From Mesorhizobium sp. RMAD-H1 (GTDB lineage Bacteria > Pseudomonadota > Alphaproteobacteria > Rhizobiales > Rhizobiaceae), in contig NZ_JACHWN010000002.1 in the NCBI RefSeq assembly GCF_014191375.1, forward strand, positions 372,001-436,000: a stretch of 64,000 nt of DNA, given 5' to 3'. Made by a program: the position numbers and the translations under genes. Shown here piece by piece: positions 25,785 through 34,665 of this stretch. The stretch's first letter is position 1. Each line of letters begins with the position of its first letter. Below the pieces are notes generated by a model. The model saw only the letters and a list, made by a program, of their open reading frames with translations, had not been told where the DNA came from and searched no databases.

Positions 25785-28313
25785 ATGCGAACTTCGAAAT
25801 GGGTCGTGGCGACCTACATTTTCATCGTTGTAATGGGCGTTCTCCTGGCACTGCCCAACCTGCTAACGCAGCAGCAACTGGCCTCGCTGCCGGGCTGGTT
25901 CCCGAAAAAGCAGGTCACGCTCGGCCTTGACCTGCGCGGCGGCTCCTACCTCGTGCTCGAGGTTGACGCCGAAAGCCTCAAGAAGGATCGCCTGCGTTCC
26001 ATGCTCGACGATGCGCGCAGCAAGCTGCGTGCCGAGCGCATCCAGCCCCAGTCGGTTCGCATCGTCGGCGACGCGGTGGTGGTCACCATCGCCGATGCCG
26101 ATCAGCGCAGCCGCGCCGAAACGGCGCTGCGCGAGCTCGTAACGCCTGTCGGCAATCCGACTTTCGGCACGACGGCCAACGATATCGACGTCACCGATAG
26201 CGGCAACCAGGTCCGCCTGACGCTGACGGAAGCCGGAATGACATACCGCCTCGACAGTGCTCTTCAGCAGAGCCTCGAGATCATCCGCCAGCGCGTCGAC
26301 CAGGTCGGTGTTGCCGAACCTTCGATCCAGCGCGTCGGCTCCGACCGTATCGTGGTTCAGCTTCCCGGCCTCCAGGACCCGGCGCAATTGCGCCAGCTCC
26401 TCGGCTCGACGGCCAAGATGACCTTCCACATGGTCGCTGACGCCAATCCGAACGATCCGCCACCCCCGGGCGTCAGCATCCTGCCGGATGCCAAGGATCC
26501 GAATATCAAATACCCGATCGAGGATCAGGTGGCGCTGGATGGCGAGAGGCTGACGGATGCGCGCGCCGGCTTCGACCCGAACACCAACGAGCCCATCGTT
26601 TCCTTCCGTTTCGACAGCGTCGGCGCGCGTCAGTTCGCCGACATCACCAGCCGGAATGTCGGCCGTCCGTTCGCCATCGTTCTCGACAACAAGGTGCTGA
26701 GCGCGCCCGTCATCCGCGAGCCGATCACGGGAGGCTCCGGCCAGATCAGCGGCAGTTTCACGGTCGAGGACACCGTCGTCCTCTCCGCCCTGCTGCGTGC
26801 GGGCGCCCTGCCCGCCCCCCTCACCGTCATCGAGGAGCGCACCGTCGGCCCGGATCTCGGCGCCGACGCCATCAAGATGGGACTTTACACCGGCATCGCC
26901 GGCTTCGTTCTGGTGGCGCTCTTCATTGTCGCGCTCTATGGCTTCTGGGGCATGATCGCCAATCTGGCGCTCCTGCTCCACACCGTCTTCACCTTCTCCG
27001 CCCTGAGCCTCATCGGCGCGACGCTGACGCTGCCCGGCATCGCCGGCATCATCCTCGGCATAGGCATCGCCGTCGATGCCAACGTGCTCATCAACGAGCG
27101 CATCAAGGAGGAAACCCGCAAGGGGCTCAACGCCATGCCGGCCCTCGACAAGGGCTTCAGGAGCGCCTACGCGACCATCGTCGACGCCAATGTGACGACA
27201 CTGATCGCCACCGGCCTGCTCTTCCTGTTCGGCACCGGCCCGGTGCGCGGCTTCGCCATCACCATGATGCTCGGCATCGCCATCTCGATGTTCTCCGACG
27301 TCACCCTCGTGCGCATGATGATGGCCTGGATCGTCCGCCGCCGGAAGCTGAAGAAGCTGGAGATCAAGCCGCTCATCAACTTCACGCCCGGAGAAACGAA
27401 TTTCAAATTCATGCGGGCGCGCTTCCTCGGCATTGGTGTTTCCATCCTTCTGTCGATCGCCTCGATCGTGCTCTTCATCAAGCCGGGTCTCAACTACGGC
27501 ATCGACTTCAAGGGCGGTATCCAGGTCGAGATCAATACGCCGCAGGCGGCCGATCTCGCCCAGTTGCGCTCGACGCTTGGCGGCCTCGGCCTCGGCGAAG
27601 TCGCATTGCAGAACATCGGTGACGCCAGCAGCGTCCTGATCCGCGTGCAGCGGCAGGACGGCGGCGAAGAGGCGCAGACGGCAGCGGTCAACAAGGTTCG
27701 CGACGCGGTCGAAAAGCTCATCCCCGGCGTCAAGATCGAGCGCACCGAAGTGGTCGGCCCGAAGGTCAGCGGTGAGCTGGCGCGCTCCGGCATCCTCGCC
27801 GTGACGCTGGCGGCCATCGCCATGCTCTTCTACATCTGGTGGCGTTTCGAATGGTTCTTCGCCCTGGGCGCCATCGCCACGCTCATTCTCGATACCACGA
27901 AGATGGTCGGCTTCTTTGCCTTGACAGGCCTCGATTTCAACCTCACGGCCATTGCCGCCCTCCTGACGATCATCGGCTATTCGGTGAACGACAAGGTGGT
28001 GGTCTATGACCGCATGCGCGAGAACATGAGGCTCTACAAGGCCAAGCCGCTGCGCGAGATCATCGACATGAGCATCAATCAGGTGCTGGCGCGCTGTATC
28101 TTCACGTCGCTGACCACCTTCCTCGCCATGCTGCCCATGGCGATCTGGGGTGGCAGCGCGGTGGAAAACTTCGCCATCCCGATGATCTTCGGCATCGTGA
28201 TCGCCACCTCGTCGTCGATCTATATCGCCGCGCCGATCCTGCTGTTGCTGGGCGACTGGTGGAAGCGCCACAAGGCCGAGCAACGCACCGACAGCGCGCT
28301 CACGCAGAACTGA
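25785..28313 (+). CDS. secDF: Protein translocase subunit SecDF (fused SecD and SecF)
   Basis: 842 residues from ATG 25785. A GTG at 25761 is in frame but adds residues unlike the family. One SecD module (VTLGLDLRGGSYLVLEV near residue 48, large periplasmic P1 domain, six helices with GIAVDANVLINERIKEE) is joined to a SecF module (LNYGIDFKGGIQVEI, SVNDKVVVYDRMREN). The complex uses proton motive force to pull secreted proteins through SecYEG. The fused form is usual in several bacterial groups and many Hyphomicrobiales. A hairpin follows the stop. Confidence 0.96.
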   Translation: MRTSKWVVATYIFIVVMGVLLALPNLLTQQQLASLPGWFPKKQVTLGLDLRGGSYLVLEVDAESLKKDRLRSMLDDARSKLRAERIQPQSVRIVGDAVVVTIADADQRSRAETALRELVTPVGNPTFGTTANDIDVTDSGNQVRLTLTEAGMTYRLDSALQQSLEIIRQRVDQVGVAEPSIQRVGSDRIVVQLPGLQDPAQLRQLLGSTAKMTFHMVADANPNDPPPPGVSILPDAKDPNIKYPIEDQVALDGERLTDARAGFDPNTNEPIVSFRFDSVGARQFADITSRNVGRPFAIVLDNKVLSAPVIREPITGGSGQISGSFTVEDTVVLSALLRAGALPAPLTVIEERTVGPDLGADAIKMGLYTGIAGFVLVALFIVALYGFWGMIANLALLLHTVFTFSALSLIGATLTLPGIAGIILGIGIAVDANVLINERIKEETRKGLNAMPALDKGFRSAYATIVDANVTTLIATGLLFLFGTGPVRGFAITMMLGIAISMFSDVTLVRMMMAWIVRRRKLKKLEIKPLINFTPGETNFKFMRARFLGIGVSILLSIASIVLFIKPGLNYGIDFKGGIQVEINTPQAADLAQLRSTLGGLGLGEVALQNIGDASSVLIRVQRQDGGEEAQTAAVNKVRDAVEKLIPGVKIERTEVVGPKVSGELARSGILAVTLAAIAMLFYIWWRFEWFFALGAIATLILDTTKMVGFFALTGLDFNLTAIAALLTIIGYSVNDKVVVYDRMRENMRLYKAKPLREIIDMSINQVLARCIFTSLTTFLAMLPMAIWGGSAVENFAIPMIFGIVIATSSSIYIAAPILLLLGDWWKRHKAEQRTDSALTQN

Positions 28314-28323
28314 CGCAGAAAGA

Positions 28324-28360
28324 GATGGCGCATCCGGGAGCGATTGCCGGATGCGCCATC
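28324..28360 (+). terminator. Hairpin after secDF
   Basis: A perfect 14-bp stem, 28324-28337 with 28347-28360, separated by 9 bases, begins 11 bases after the secDF stop. The following GATATTAAG is only weakly T-rich, so it may act by stabilising the transcript end rather than by intrinsic termination. Confidence 0.6.
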
Positions 28361-28436
28361 GATATTAAGCGATCCAGGACACCGCGCTGCCGGGGGGCGG
28401 CTCTAATGAAGGACAGGAGTTCGAGCAGCAGGCAAT

Positions 28437-29399
28437 ATGAAGCTTAAGGATTACATCTGGCCGGTAATCGGCGTCGGCGCGGTCGCCGTTTCGGCATGGC
28501 TGCTCTACAAGGAGCTGCGCAGCATATCGCTTGACGATGTGATTGACAGCCTCAATGCCATCAGCATGCACGGCTGGATGCTGGCCGCCGCCTCGGCGAT
28601 CCTGTCCTACGCAGCGCTCGCCGGTTATGACCGCATCGCGCTCCTGCATCTGAAGAAAACCATTTCCTGGCTGTTCATCGCCCTCACCTCCTTCACCACC
28701 TACGCGTTGTCGCACAATATCGGCGCCTCCGTCGTCTCGGGGGCAGTCGTGCGCTATCGCGCCTACAGCTCGCAGGGATTGACCGGCAGCGAGGTGGCTG
28801 TCCTGGTCGCCTTCTGCTCCTTCACTTTTTTTCTCGGCACCACCATCCTGAGCGGCATCGTCCTCCTGATCGAGCCCGACATCCTGCAACGCTTCAACGA
28901 GGAGATCTCTCCCAGCCTGGCGGTCGGGCTCGGGCTCCTGATGATCCTTCTGGTGCTCCTCTATGTCTTCGGCAGCTGGCTGCAGCTGCGCCCGCTGGTG
29001 ATCGGCAAGTTCCGCCTGGAATATCCGCGTCTCAGGATCGTCTGGCAGCAGCTCCTGATCGCCCCCGTCGAACTGATCGGCGCGGCAGGCATCATCTATT
29101 TCGCCCTGCCCGAGGCCGGCAATCCGGGCTTCCTTGTCGTTCTCGGCATCTTTCTCGTTTCCTTCTCCGCCGCCCTCATTTCCCATGCGCCGGGCGGGCT
29201 CGGGGTGCTGGAAATCGTTTTCCTGACCGGCCTGCCCGACATGGACCAGGCCGATGTGCTGGCGGCGCTGATCGTCTTCCGCCTGCTCTATCTGCTCATC
29301 CCCTTCGCGCTCTCGCTGTTCGTCGTGCTGATTTTCGAAAAGACGCAATTCGCGCTCCGCTGGCGCGAGAAGGATAAAGAACCGGCGGATAATCAATAA
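28437..29399 (+). CDS. YbhN/UPF0104-type integral membrane protein (LPG synthase TM-like)
   Basis: 320 residues with eight or so hydrophobic helices. It carries the marks of the MprF flippase-like domain without the C-terminal synthase: YALSHNIGASVVSGAVVRYR near residue 90-110 and SHAPGGLGVLEIVF near 250. Proteins of this family may flip or move lipids, but the substrate is undefined in most. The C-terminus is basic and cytosolic. The promoter may lie in the 123-base gap after secDF. Confidence 0.85.
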   Translation: MKLKDYIWPVIGVGAVAVSAWLLYKELRSISLDDVIDSLNAISMHGWMLAAASAILSYAALAGYDRIALLHLKKTISWLFIALTSFTTYALSHNIGASVVSGAVVRYRAYSSQGLTGSEVAVLVAFCSFTFFLGTTILSGIVLLIEPDILQRFNEEISPSLAVGLGLLMILLVLLYVFGSWLQLRPLVIGKFRLEYPRLRIVWQQLLIAPVELIGAAGIIYFALPEAGNPGFLVVLGIFLVSFSAALISHAPGGLGVLEIVFLTGLPDMDQADVLAALIVFRLLYLLIPFALSLFVVLIFEKTQFALRWREKDKEPADNQ

Positions 29400-29551
29400 T
29401 CAGAATTGCGGATCCAAATTTTTACGCCACCCGACGGTTATTAGGCGAATAGTTCTGGAAAACCACAGAATTATAGCCACTCTTTTCTTCATCTATTTAG
29501 AACTTCCGCTTAGTCTTGAACAATATTTCGAGTCTTGTTCGAGGAAGCGGC

Positions 29552-30103
29552 ATGACCACGACATTGATCATACCCGGTTACAGGGGATCGGAAACCGGCC
29601 ACTGGCAGCGCCAATGGCTCCTGGACGACCCGCAAGCCAAGGTGGTCGAGCAGGAGGATTGGGAAAACCCGGTCCTTTCCGACTGGCTGCATGTGCTGGA
29701 AGCCCATCTGGCGGAGCATCCAGGCGCCGTCCTGGTGGCCCACAGCCTGGGCTGCGTGCTGGTCACCCATCTGGCCGCCCGGCCGTCTGCGGCGCATGTG
29801 GCCGGCGCCCTGCTGGTCGCCCCCGCCGACAGCGAGAGGATGGCGCGCCAGAACGCGAAGTTCGCAAGCTTCGCTCCCCTGCCGCGCGGCGAGCTGCCTT
29901 TCCCCTCGATCGTCGTCGGCAGCCGAAATGACGAATATATGAGCTTCGCCAAGGCCGAGGCCCTTGCGAATGTCTGGGGCTCCGGCTTTGTCGATCTCGG
30001 CCATGCGGGTCATATCAACCCTGCAAGCGGATTCGGCTACTGGCCGGAAGGCCTGATCCTCACCTCATCCTTCCGCCAGCGGGCACTCGTGGCGGCGGAG
30101 TGA
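29552..30103 (+). CDS. RBBP9/YdeN-family alpha/beta serine hydrolase
   Basis: 183 residues from ATG 29552 (GAGGAAGC upstream). Family marks are the opening LIIPGYRGSETGHWQRQW, the nucleophile elbow AHSLGCV with Ser as catalytic residue, an SRNDEYM segment supplying the acid, and GHAGHIN carrying the histidine. These are small cytosolic hydrolases with mostly unknown natural substrates. It is alone on this strand and convergent with cysW. Confidence 0.85.
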   Translation: MTTTLIIPGYRGSETGHWQRQWLLDDPQAKVVEQEDWENPVLSDWLHVLEAHLAEHPGAVLVAHSLGCVLVTHLAARPSAAHVAGALLVAPADSERMARQNAKFASFAPLPRGELPFPSIVVGSRNDEYMSFAKAEALANVWGSGFVDLGHAGHINPASGFGYWPEGLILTSSFRQRALVAAE

Positions 30104-30209
30104 GAATGCTTCACTCCTGATGAAGGCTGGCGTGGACAGCGATAGCCCTTATGTCCGACCGCTGATGGAGGGCGATGTTCCGCTCGAAGCCACTTCAGAA
30201 TGAACCGCT

Positions 30210-31073
30210 CTAACCGTGCGCCTTGCGCTCCAGAAAATATTTCAGCACCAGCGTCACAATGGCGATCACCGCCAGCGTCGAGGCGGCGGCGAAGGCGCCG
30301 ACGGTGTTGTAGTCGTTGAAGAGCTGCTCCACCTGCAAAGGCAATGTGCTGGTCTTGCCGCGAATGGCGCCCGATACGATCGACGTCGCGCCGAACTCCC
30401 CCATCACACGGGCGTTGCACAGCACCGCGCCGTAAAGGAGCGCCCATTTGATGTTGGGCAGGGTGATATAGAAGAAGGTCTGCAGCCCCGTGGCGCCCAG
30501 GGTGATCGCCGCCTCCTCGTCGTCATTGCCCTGCACTTCCATCAGCGGGATGAGTTCGCGCGCCACGAACGGGCAGGTCACGAAAAGGCTGACCAGAAAG
30601 ATCGCCGGAACCGTGAACATGATCTTGATGTCATGCGCCTCTAGGAACGGCCCGAGCAGCCCTTGCGATCCATAGAGGAAGAGATAGATCACGCCCGCCA
30701 CGATCGGCGAGACGGAGAACGGGATCTCGACGAAGGTGATGAGCAGGCGCCTGCCGGGAAAGCGGAAACGCGTCACCAGCCAGGCCACGCAGATGCCGAA
30801 AACCATGTTGATCGGCACCACGACGATCGCCGTCAGCACCGTAAGCCAGATCGCATGCAGGGTCGAAGGTTCGGTGATCTCGCGCCAGAACACCTCGACA
30901 CCGCTGCCGAAGGCGTAAGTGAAGATCACCGCCAGCGGCACGCCCAGGAAGAGCGCCGAAAGCAGGATGGCGGAGAGGATCAGCACGACCTGCCAGAAGC
31001 CGCGCCTCTTCTTCTGAACGCCGGCGACCTTGGCAGCCGGGCGGCTGGCGGCCAGACTAACTACGCTCTGCAT
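30210..31073 (-). CDS. cysW: Sulfate/thiosulfate ABC transporter permease CysW
   Basis: 287 residues with about six hydrophobic helices. The permease signature EEAAITLGATGLQTFFYITLP, in pieces EEAAITLGATG and LPNIKWALLYG, couples to the ATPase; FGICVAWLVTRFRFPG and GEFGATSIVSG are typical of CysW. It pairs with CysT to form the inner-membrane channel for sulfate. Its start lies within the cysT 3' end (17-base overlap). The usual next gene, cysA, is absent. The stop codon lies inside a recurrent GAACCGCTCTAA motif. Confidence 0.93.
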   Translation of the reverse strand: MQSVVSLAASRPAAKVAGVQKKRRGFWQVVLILSAILLSALFLGVPLAVIFTYAFGSGVEVFWREITEPSTLHAIWLTVLTAIVVVPINMVFGICVAWLVTRFRFPGRRLLITFVEIPFSVSPIVAGVIYLFLYGSQGLLGPFLEAHDIKIMFTVPAIFLVSLFVTCPFVARELIPLMEVQGNDDEEAAITLGATGLQTFFYITLPNIKWALLYGAVLCNARVMGEFGATSIVSGAIRGKTSTLPLQVEQLFNDYNTVGAFAAASTLAVIAIVTLVLKYFLERKAHG

Positions 31074-31899
31074 ATCTGAGCTGCCAGGCCTGAATGAGGT
31101 TGGTGGTTAAAAGCATGAGGAAGGCCACGATCAGCATGACCATCGCCAGCGCGGCCGCCGAGGGGTAGTCGAACTCGTCGAGCCGGATGAAGACCAGGAG
31201 CGAGGTCACCTCCGTCTTGAACGGCAGATTGCCGGAGATGAAGACGATCGCCCCGAACTCGCCGAGGCTGCGGGCGAAGGAAAGCGCCGATCCCGCCAGA
31301 AAGGCCGGAAAGATCATCGGCCAGATGACATGCCGGAAGATCTGCCAGGGACGTGCGCCGAGCGTCTGCGCCGCCTGCTCCACATCATCGGAAAGATCCT
31401 CCAGCACCGGTTGCACGGTGCGGATGACGAAAGGCGCACTGGTGAAAGCCATGGCGATGGCGATGCCGAGCGGCGCATAGGCCACCTTGATGCCCATCGG
31501 CTCGAGATACTGGCCGAACCAGCCATTGCGCGAGAAGACCGTGACGAGCGCCAGGCCGGCGATCGCCGTCGGCAGGGCGAAAGGCAGATCGATCATCGCA
31601 TCGAGCAGCCTCTTGCCGGGAAACTCGTAACGCACCAGTACCCATGCGAGCAGAAGACCGAAACCGGCATTGATCAGCGTGGCGATGGCCGCGGTGCCGA
31701 GCGTGATGCGATAGGTGGCGAGCGCGCGCTCGGAGGTGACGATCGACCAGAACTCGGACCAGCCGAGACTTGCCGTCTTCAGCACCATGGCGGCAAGCGG
31801 CAGCGCCACGATGAGGACCAGATAAAGCAGCGTCACGCCCATGGTGATGCCGAAGCCGGGCAGGACGGATTTTTGCCGGGAGATTTTAACGCCTTTCAT
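31057..31899 (-). CDS. cysT: Sulfate/thiosulfate ABC transporter permease CysT
   Basis: 280 residues from ATG 31899. Six helices; DLPFALPTAIAGLALVTVF and AAQTLGARPWQIFRHVIWP are hallmark CysT segments. It forms the sulfate channel with CysW. Upstream lies repeat element A, so transcription from cysP must cross a long hairpin of repeat arms, which could lower expression of the permeases relative to the binding protein. The frame reaches 31962 but that extension is repeat-encoded. Confidence 0.93.
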   Translation of the reverse strand: MKGVKISRQKSVLPGFGITMGVTLLYLVLIVALPLAAMVLKTASLGWSEFWSIVTSERALATYRITLGTAAIATLINAGFGLLLAWVLVRYEFPGKRLLDAMIDLPFALPTAIAGLALVTVFSRNGWFGQYLEPMGIKVAYAPLGIAIAMAFTSAPFVIRTVQPVLEDLSDDVEQAAQTLGARPWQIFRHVIWPMIFPAFLAGSALSFARSLGEFGAIVFISGNLPFKTEVTSLLVFIRLDEFDYPSAAALAMVMLIVAFLMLLTTNLIQAWQLRYAERS

Positions 31900-31925
31900 A
31901 TTAGGATTGTAACGCTGGCGGGACA

Positions 31926-32088
31926 GCGCCCCCCTCTGGGCTGCCGCCCATCTCCCCCGCAAGGGGCGAGATTACTCTTTCATCGACGTACGGCGTCAAC
32001 CATGAATGTTGCAGAATGGGCAAACAGCGCGATGCCAGCCAATCTCCCCCCTTGCGGGGGAGATGTCCGGTAGGACGGAGGGGGGCGC
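31926..32088. repeat. MITE-like inverted-repeat element, family A copy 2
   Basis: 163 bp with ~48-bp terminal inverted repeats (31926-31973 and 32041-32088), built like copy 1 at 5084-5242 with a different core. It sits between cysP and cysT inside the sulfate operon. The core has a little AT-rich sequence but no coding frame of use. Confidence 0.85.
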
Positions 32089-32130
32089 CTAGAACCAGCA
32101 TTTTCATTTTAAGCGTGATTACTCTAACTT

Positions 32131-33135
32131 TCACCGCGCCGTAAACAGCTGATCCAGAATCCCGCCCTCGGCAAAGTGCTCCTCGGTCACCTTCTTCCAC
32201 CCGCCGAACGTATCCTCCACGGTTACGAGGCGGACATCCGGGAACTGCTCCTTGTACTTGGCCTTGACCGTCTCGTCATGCACGCGGTTGAAATTCTGGG
32301 CAAGGATGTCCTGCCCTTCCGGCGAATAGAGATAGTTCAGATAGGCTTCCGAGACCGCGCGCGAGCCGCGCTTGTCGACGACCTTGTCCACCACCGTTAC
32401 CGGGAATTCCGAAAGGAGACTGATAGGCGGCACGACGACATCGTATTTGTCCTTGCCGAGCTGCTTCTGCGTGCCCAGCACTTCCGCCTCGAAGGTGATC
32501 AGCACATCGCCGATGCCACGCTCGGTGAAGGTCGTGGTCGCACCACGCCCGCCGGTGTCGAAGACCGGCACATGCTGGAACAGCTTCGTGATGAACTCGC
32601 GTACCTTCGCGTCGTCATTGTTGAAGGCTTCCTTGGCGTATGCCGTGGCCGCCAGATAGGTGTAGCGGGCATTGCCCGACGTCTTCGGGTTGGGGAAGAT
32701 CACCTGCACGTCGTCACGCACGAGATCGTCCCAGTTGCGGATGTTCTTCGGGTTGCCGGCGCGCACCAGGAAGGCCGGCAGCGAATAATAGGGCGATGAA
32801 TTGTTGGGCAGGCGCGACTGCCAGTCGGCCGGAATGAGATCGCCCCGGTCGTGCAGCACCTGCACATCCGTCACCTGGTTGAAGGTGACGACATCCGCCT
32901 CCAGCCCCTCAAGGATCGAGCGCGCCTGCTTGGACGATCCGGCATGCGACTGGTTGATGGTAATGTCCTTGCCAGTCTCCGCTTTCCACCTGGCCTGGAA
33001 TGCCTTGTCGATCTGTTCATAGAGCTCGCGCCCGATGTCGTAGGAGACGTTGAGGATCTCACTCGGCTCTTCGGCGTGCGCGGGGGCCGCGCCAAGCGCC
33101 AGGGCCATCGCCGCATATAGAAAAATTTTCTTCAT
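32131..33135 (-). CDS. Sulfate-binding periplasmic protein
   Basis: 334 residues from ATG 33135, preceded by TGGAGATGG. A signal peptide covers the first ~23 residues (MKKIFLYAAMALALGAAPAH). The mature part matches periplasmic sulfate-binding proteins (CysP/Sbp): SYDIGRELYEQID, INQSHAGSSKQARSILEGL in pieces INQSHAGSSKQ, and FPNPKTSGNARYTYL. It delivers sulfate or thiosulfate to CysTW. Upstream, at 33222-33244, a short palindrome could bind a CysB-like regulator. Confidence 0.92.
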   Translation of the reverse strand: MKKIFLYAAMALALGAAPAHAEEPSEILNVSYDIGRELYEQIDKAFQARWKAETGKDITINQSHAGSSKQARSILEGLEADVVTFNQVTDVQVLHDRGDLIPADWQSRLPNNSSPYYSLPAFLVRAGNPKNIRNWDDLVRDDVQVIFPNPKTSGNARYTYLAATAYAKEAFNNDDAKVREFITKLFQHVPVFDTGGRGATTTFTERGIGDVLITFEAEVLGTQKQLGKDKYDVVVPPISLLSEFPVTVVDKVVDKRGSRAVSEAYLNYLYSPEGQDILAQNFNRVHDETVKAKYKEQFPDVRLVTVEDTFGGWKKVTEEHFAEGGILDQLFTAR

Positions 33136-33221
33136 AGACTGCCATCTCCACGGGCGCGCTTGCATAAAAGCCGCCATGTTTAAGGAAAACATGGAAAAGC
33201 AATCTAGTGCCATATGCGGCA

Positions 33222-33244
33222 AAATCAATCTAAATCATTGATTT
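33222..33244. promoter_or_regulatory. AT-rich palindrome upstream of the sulfate-binding gene
   Basis: AAATCAAT and ATTGATTT, 8 bases each, are separated by 7 bases, about 87 bases before the cysP-like start. The spacing and AT-rich half sites fit a dimeric regulator such as a LysR-type (CysB-like) protein. No regulator gene lies nearby, so the assignment is a guess. Confidence 0.35.
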
Positions 33245-33368
33245 GCATAGATAAACTATCATCCAGGCCAATCGCGAAACATCCATCATCGCCACCCGCG
33301 AAAATGGGGGTATTTTTTTCCGGGTCTGCCCAAGGAGAAGCAATCGATTTCACGAAAGAGAGGGGTTC

Positions 33369-33409
33369 GGACAAAAAGAAGGCTGGAAAGGAGCCTGCTC
33401 CGTCCAGCC
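33369..33409 (-). terminator. Rho-independent terminator of the 62-residue ORF
   Basis: On the minus strand a hairpin (33381-33409) with GGCTGGA/TCCAGCC and GGAGC/GCTCC stems is followed by a T-rich stretch (complement of 33370-33380, ACAAAAAGAA). It lies about 80 bases downstream of the small gene at 33492-33680 and ends its transcript. It also separates it from the sulfate genes. Confidence 0.75.
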
Positions 33410-33491
33410 AAGCGCGGGGCCACATCACCCGCTAGTTCCCCATTGGAATTCTCACCGCCTCATCCGATGCAATCAGCTCGGCGGGATAGCT

Positions 33492-33680
33492 TCACCAGAA
33501 GCCGCGCTGCTTCCAGCACCACAGCACGTCGTCCTGCGCGCGTTCGGTCCTGCGCTTGCGTCGTGCGGCAATCTCGTCGGTATCGTGAGCCATGGCGAAG
33601 AGAGGCCGTTCCAGACAGGCCAGAGCCCGTGCGAGGAACGCGGTGACGGGAAGAACGCTGAGTTCGTATAAGCGCGCCAT
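33492..33680 (-). CDS. Small protein of unknown function (62 residues)
   Basis: The start has a textbook ribosome site: CAAGGAGGTTGGC just before ATG 33680. The N-terminal ~30 residues are hydrophobic with charged edges, the rest is basic (ARRKRRTERAQ) ending in the aromatic CWKQRGFW. It may be membrane-associated. A hairpin with T-run follows at 33369-33409. I do not recognise a family; it does not fit DUF1127 well. It sits in a ~600-base space between the cysP and FMN reductase genes. Confidence 0.6.
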   Translation of the reverse strand: MARLYELSVLPVTAFLARALACLERPLFAMAHDTDEIAARRKRRTERAQDDVLWCWKQRGFW

Positions 33681-33865
33681 GCCAACCTCCTTGCGTCAGT
33701 CCAAAGGCCTGATTGTCGCCTCTGCGATGCCCTGTTTTCGCCACACAGGTCAAACCTTTCTTAATGATGGAGGCTTTCCCCTGATTGTCAATAAGGCCAT
33801 GGCGCTGATGGTATATAAATACGATATATATTTTGTGATGAGGCGCAGAAGACACGCCCCAGACG

Positions 33866-33899
33866 AAAAGGCCGCCCCTGCAATTTGACAGGAGCGGCC
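33866..33899 (-). terminator. Rho-independent terminator of the FMN reductase gene
   Basis: On the minus strand GGCCGCTCCTG pairs with CAGGGGCGGCC (33870-33899), one mismatch, followed by TTTTCGTC. It starts about 25 bases after the stop at 33925. Confidence 0.75.
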
Positions 33900-33924
33900 C
33901 GGAAGAAGGCGGGAACGGAAGAGA

Positions 33925-34494
33925 TCAGGCGCTGCGGATCGTCTTGAGGCCTGCTGTCCAGCGACCGAGCTCGTCAAGCACCGTGGTGGCGCTCGCCATG
34001 ATCAGATCGTTCGGCTTGAAGGCGCCCGCCTCGTCGAAGAACTGCGTGAAAGAGGGCACCGGGATGCCTTCCGGGATCGCCACCATCCTCATGTTCGAAA
34101 GCTGCAGCCGCGCGATCTGTGCCGCGCGCAGCCCTCCGGAGACGCCGGCATAGCTCAAGATGGCGGCCGCCTTGTAATGCCATTCCGATGCGAGATAGGT
34201 AACCGCATTGAAGAAGGCCGGCGGCGGCGAATAATTATATTCCGGCGTCACGAAGACGAAGGCGTCGGCGGCTTCGACGCTGGCGCTCCATTCCTTCGTA
34301 TGCTGGTTTTCATATTGCCTGAGGCGTGGATGCTTCGGCTCGTCGAAGACCGGCAGGTTGAGTTCCGCCAGATCGATCAGGACAGCATCGAACTTGCCAT
34401 GCGCCTTGGCAAAGCCATGGAACCATTCGGCGATTTTCGGTCCCTGGCGCCCCGGGCGGGTAGAGCAGATGATGATGTGAAGTTTCGGCTTCAT
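33925..34494 (-). CDS. NAD(P)H-dependent FMN reductase
   Basis: 189 residues from ATG 34494 (AGAGGAATT upstream). Flavodoxin-like fold: the opening IIICSTRPGRQGPKIAEWF binds the FMN phosphate, and TPEYNYSPPPAFFNAV binds the flavin ring. Members reduce FMN, quinones or azo dyes using NAD(P)H. It has its own terminator downstream and is separate from DedA by ~170 bases. The specific substrate is not readable. Confidence 0.88.
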   Translation of the reverse strand: MKPKLHIIICSTRPGRQGPKIAEWFHGFAKAHGKFDAVLIDLAELNLPVFDEPKHPRLRQYENQHTKEWSASVEAADAFVFVTPEYNYSPPPAFFNAVTYLASEWHYKAAAILSYAGVSGGLRAAQIARLQLSNMRMVAIPEGIPVPSFTQFFDEAGAFKPNDLIMASATTVLDELGRWTAGLKTIRSA

Positions 34495-34638
34495 CAGGCA
34501 ATTCCTCTGTCGGATTGGGATTTCCGCAGCGAAATAGCCCTCCCCCTTCCCGCCGGACAAGAAGGCACCTTGAAGTAACCGGGGCAAAAGAGACGGGGTT
34601 CAGGAGAATGTGATCACCCGGAGCAAGAGAGCAAGAAC

Positions 34639-34663
34639 CTACTGCCCTACTGCCCTATTCCCC
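34639..34663. repeat. Octamer tandem repeat just after the DedA stop
   Basis: Units CCTACTGC, CCTACTGC and CCTATTCC in tandem, ending three bases before the DedA stop codon on the minus strand. It belongs to the same octamer family as 40352-40470, 46603-46631 and 47790-47890. Confidence 0.6.
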
Positions 34664-34665
34664 AG

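Noticed and set aside
25863-28283. 806-codon open frame antisense to secDF
   Set aside because: The His/Asp/Gly-rich product has no homology signature, whereas SecDF motifs are all present on the opposite strand.
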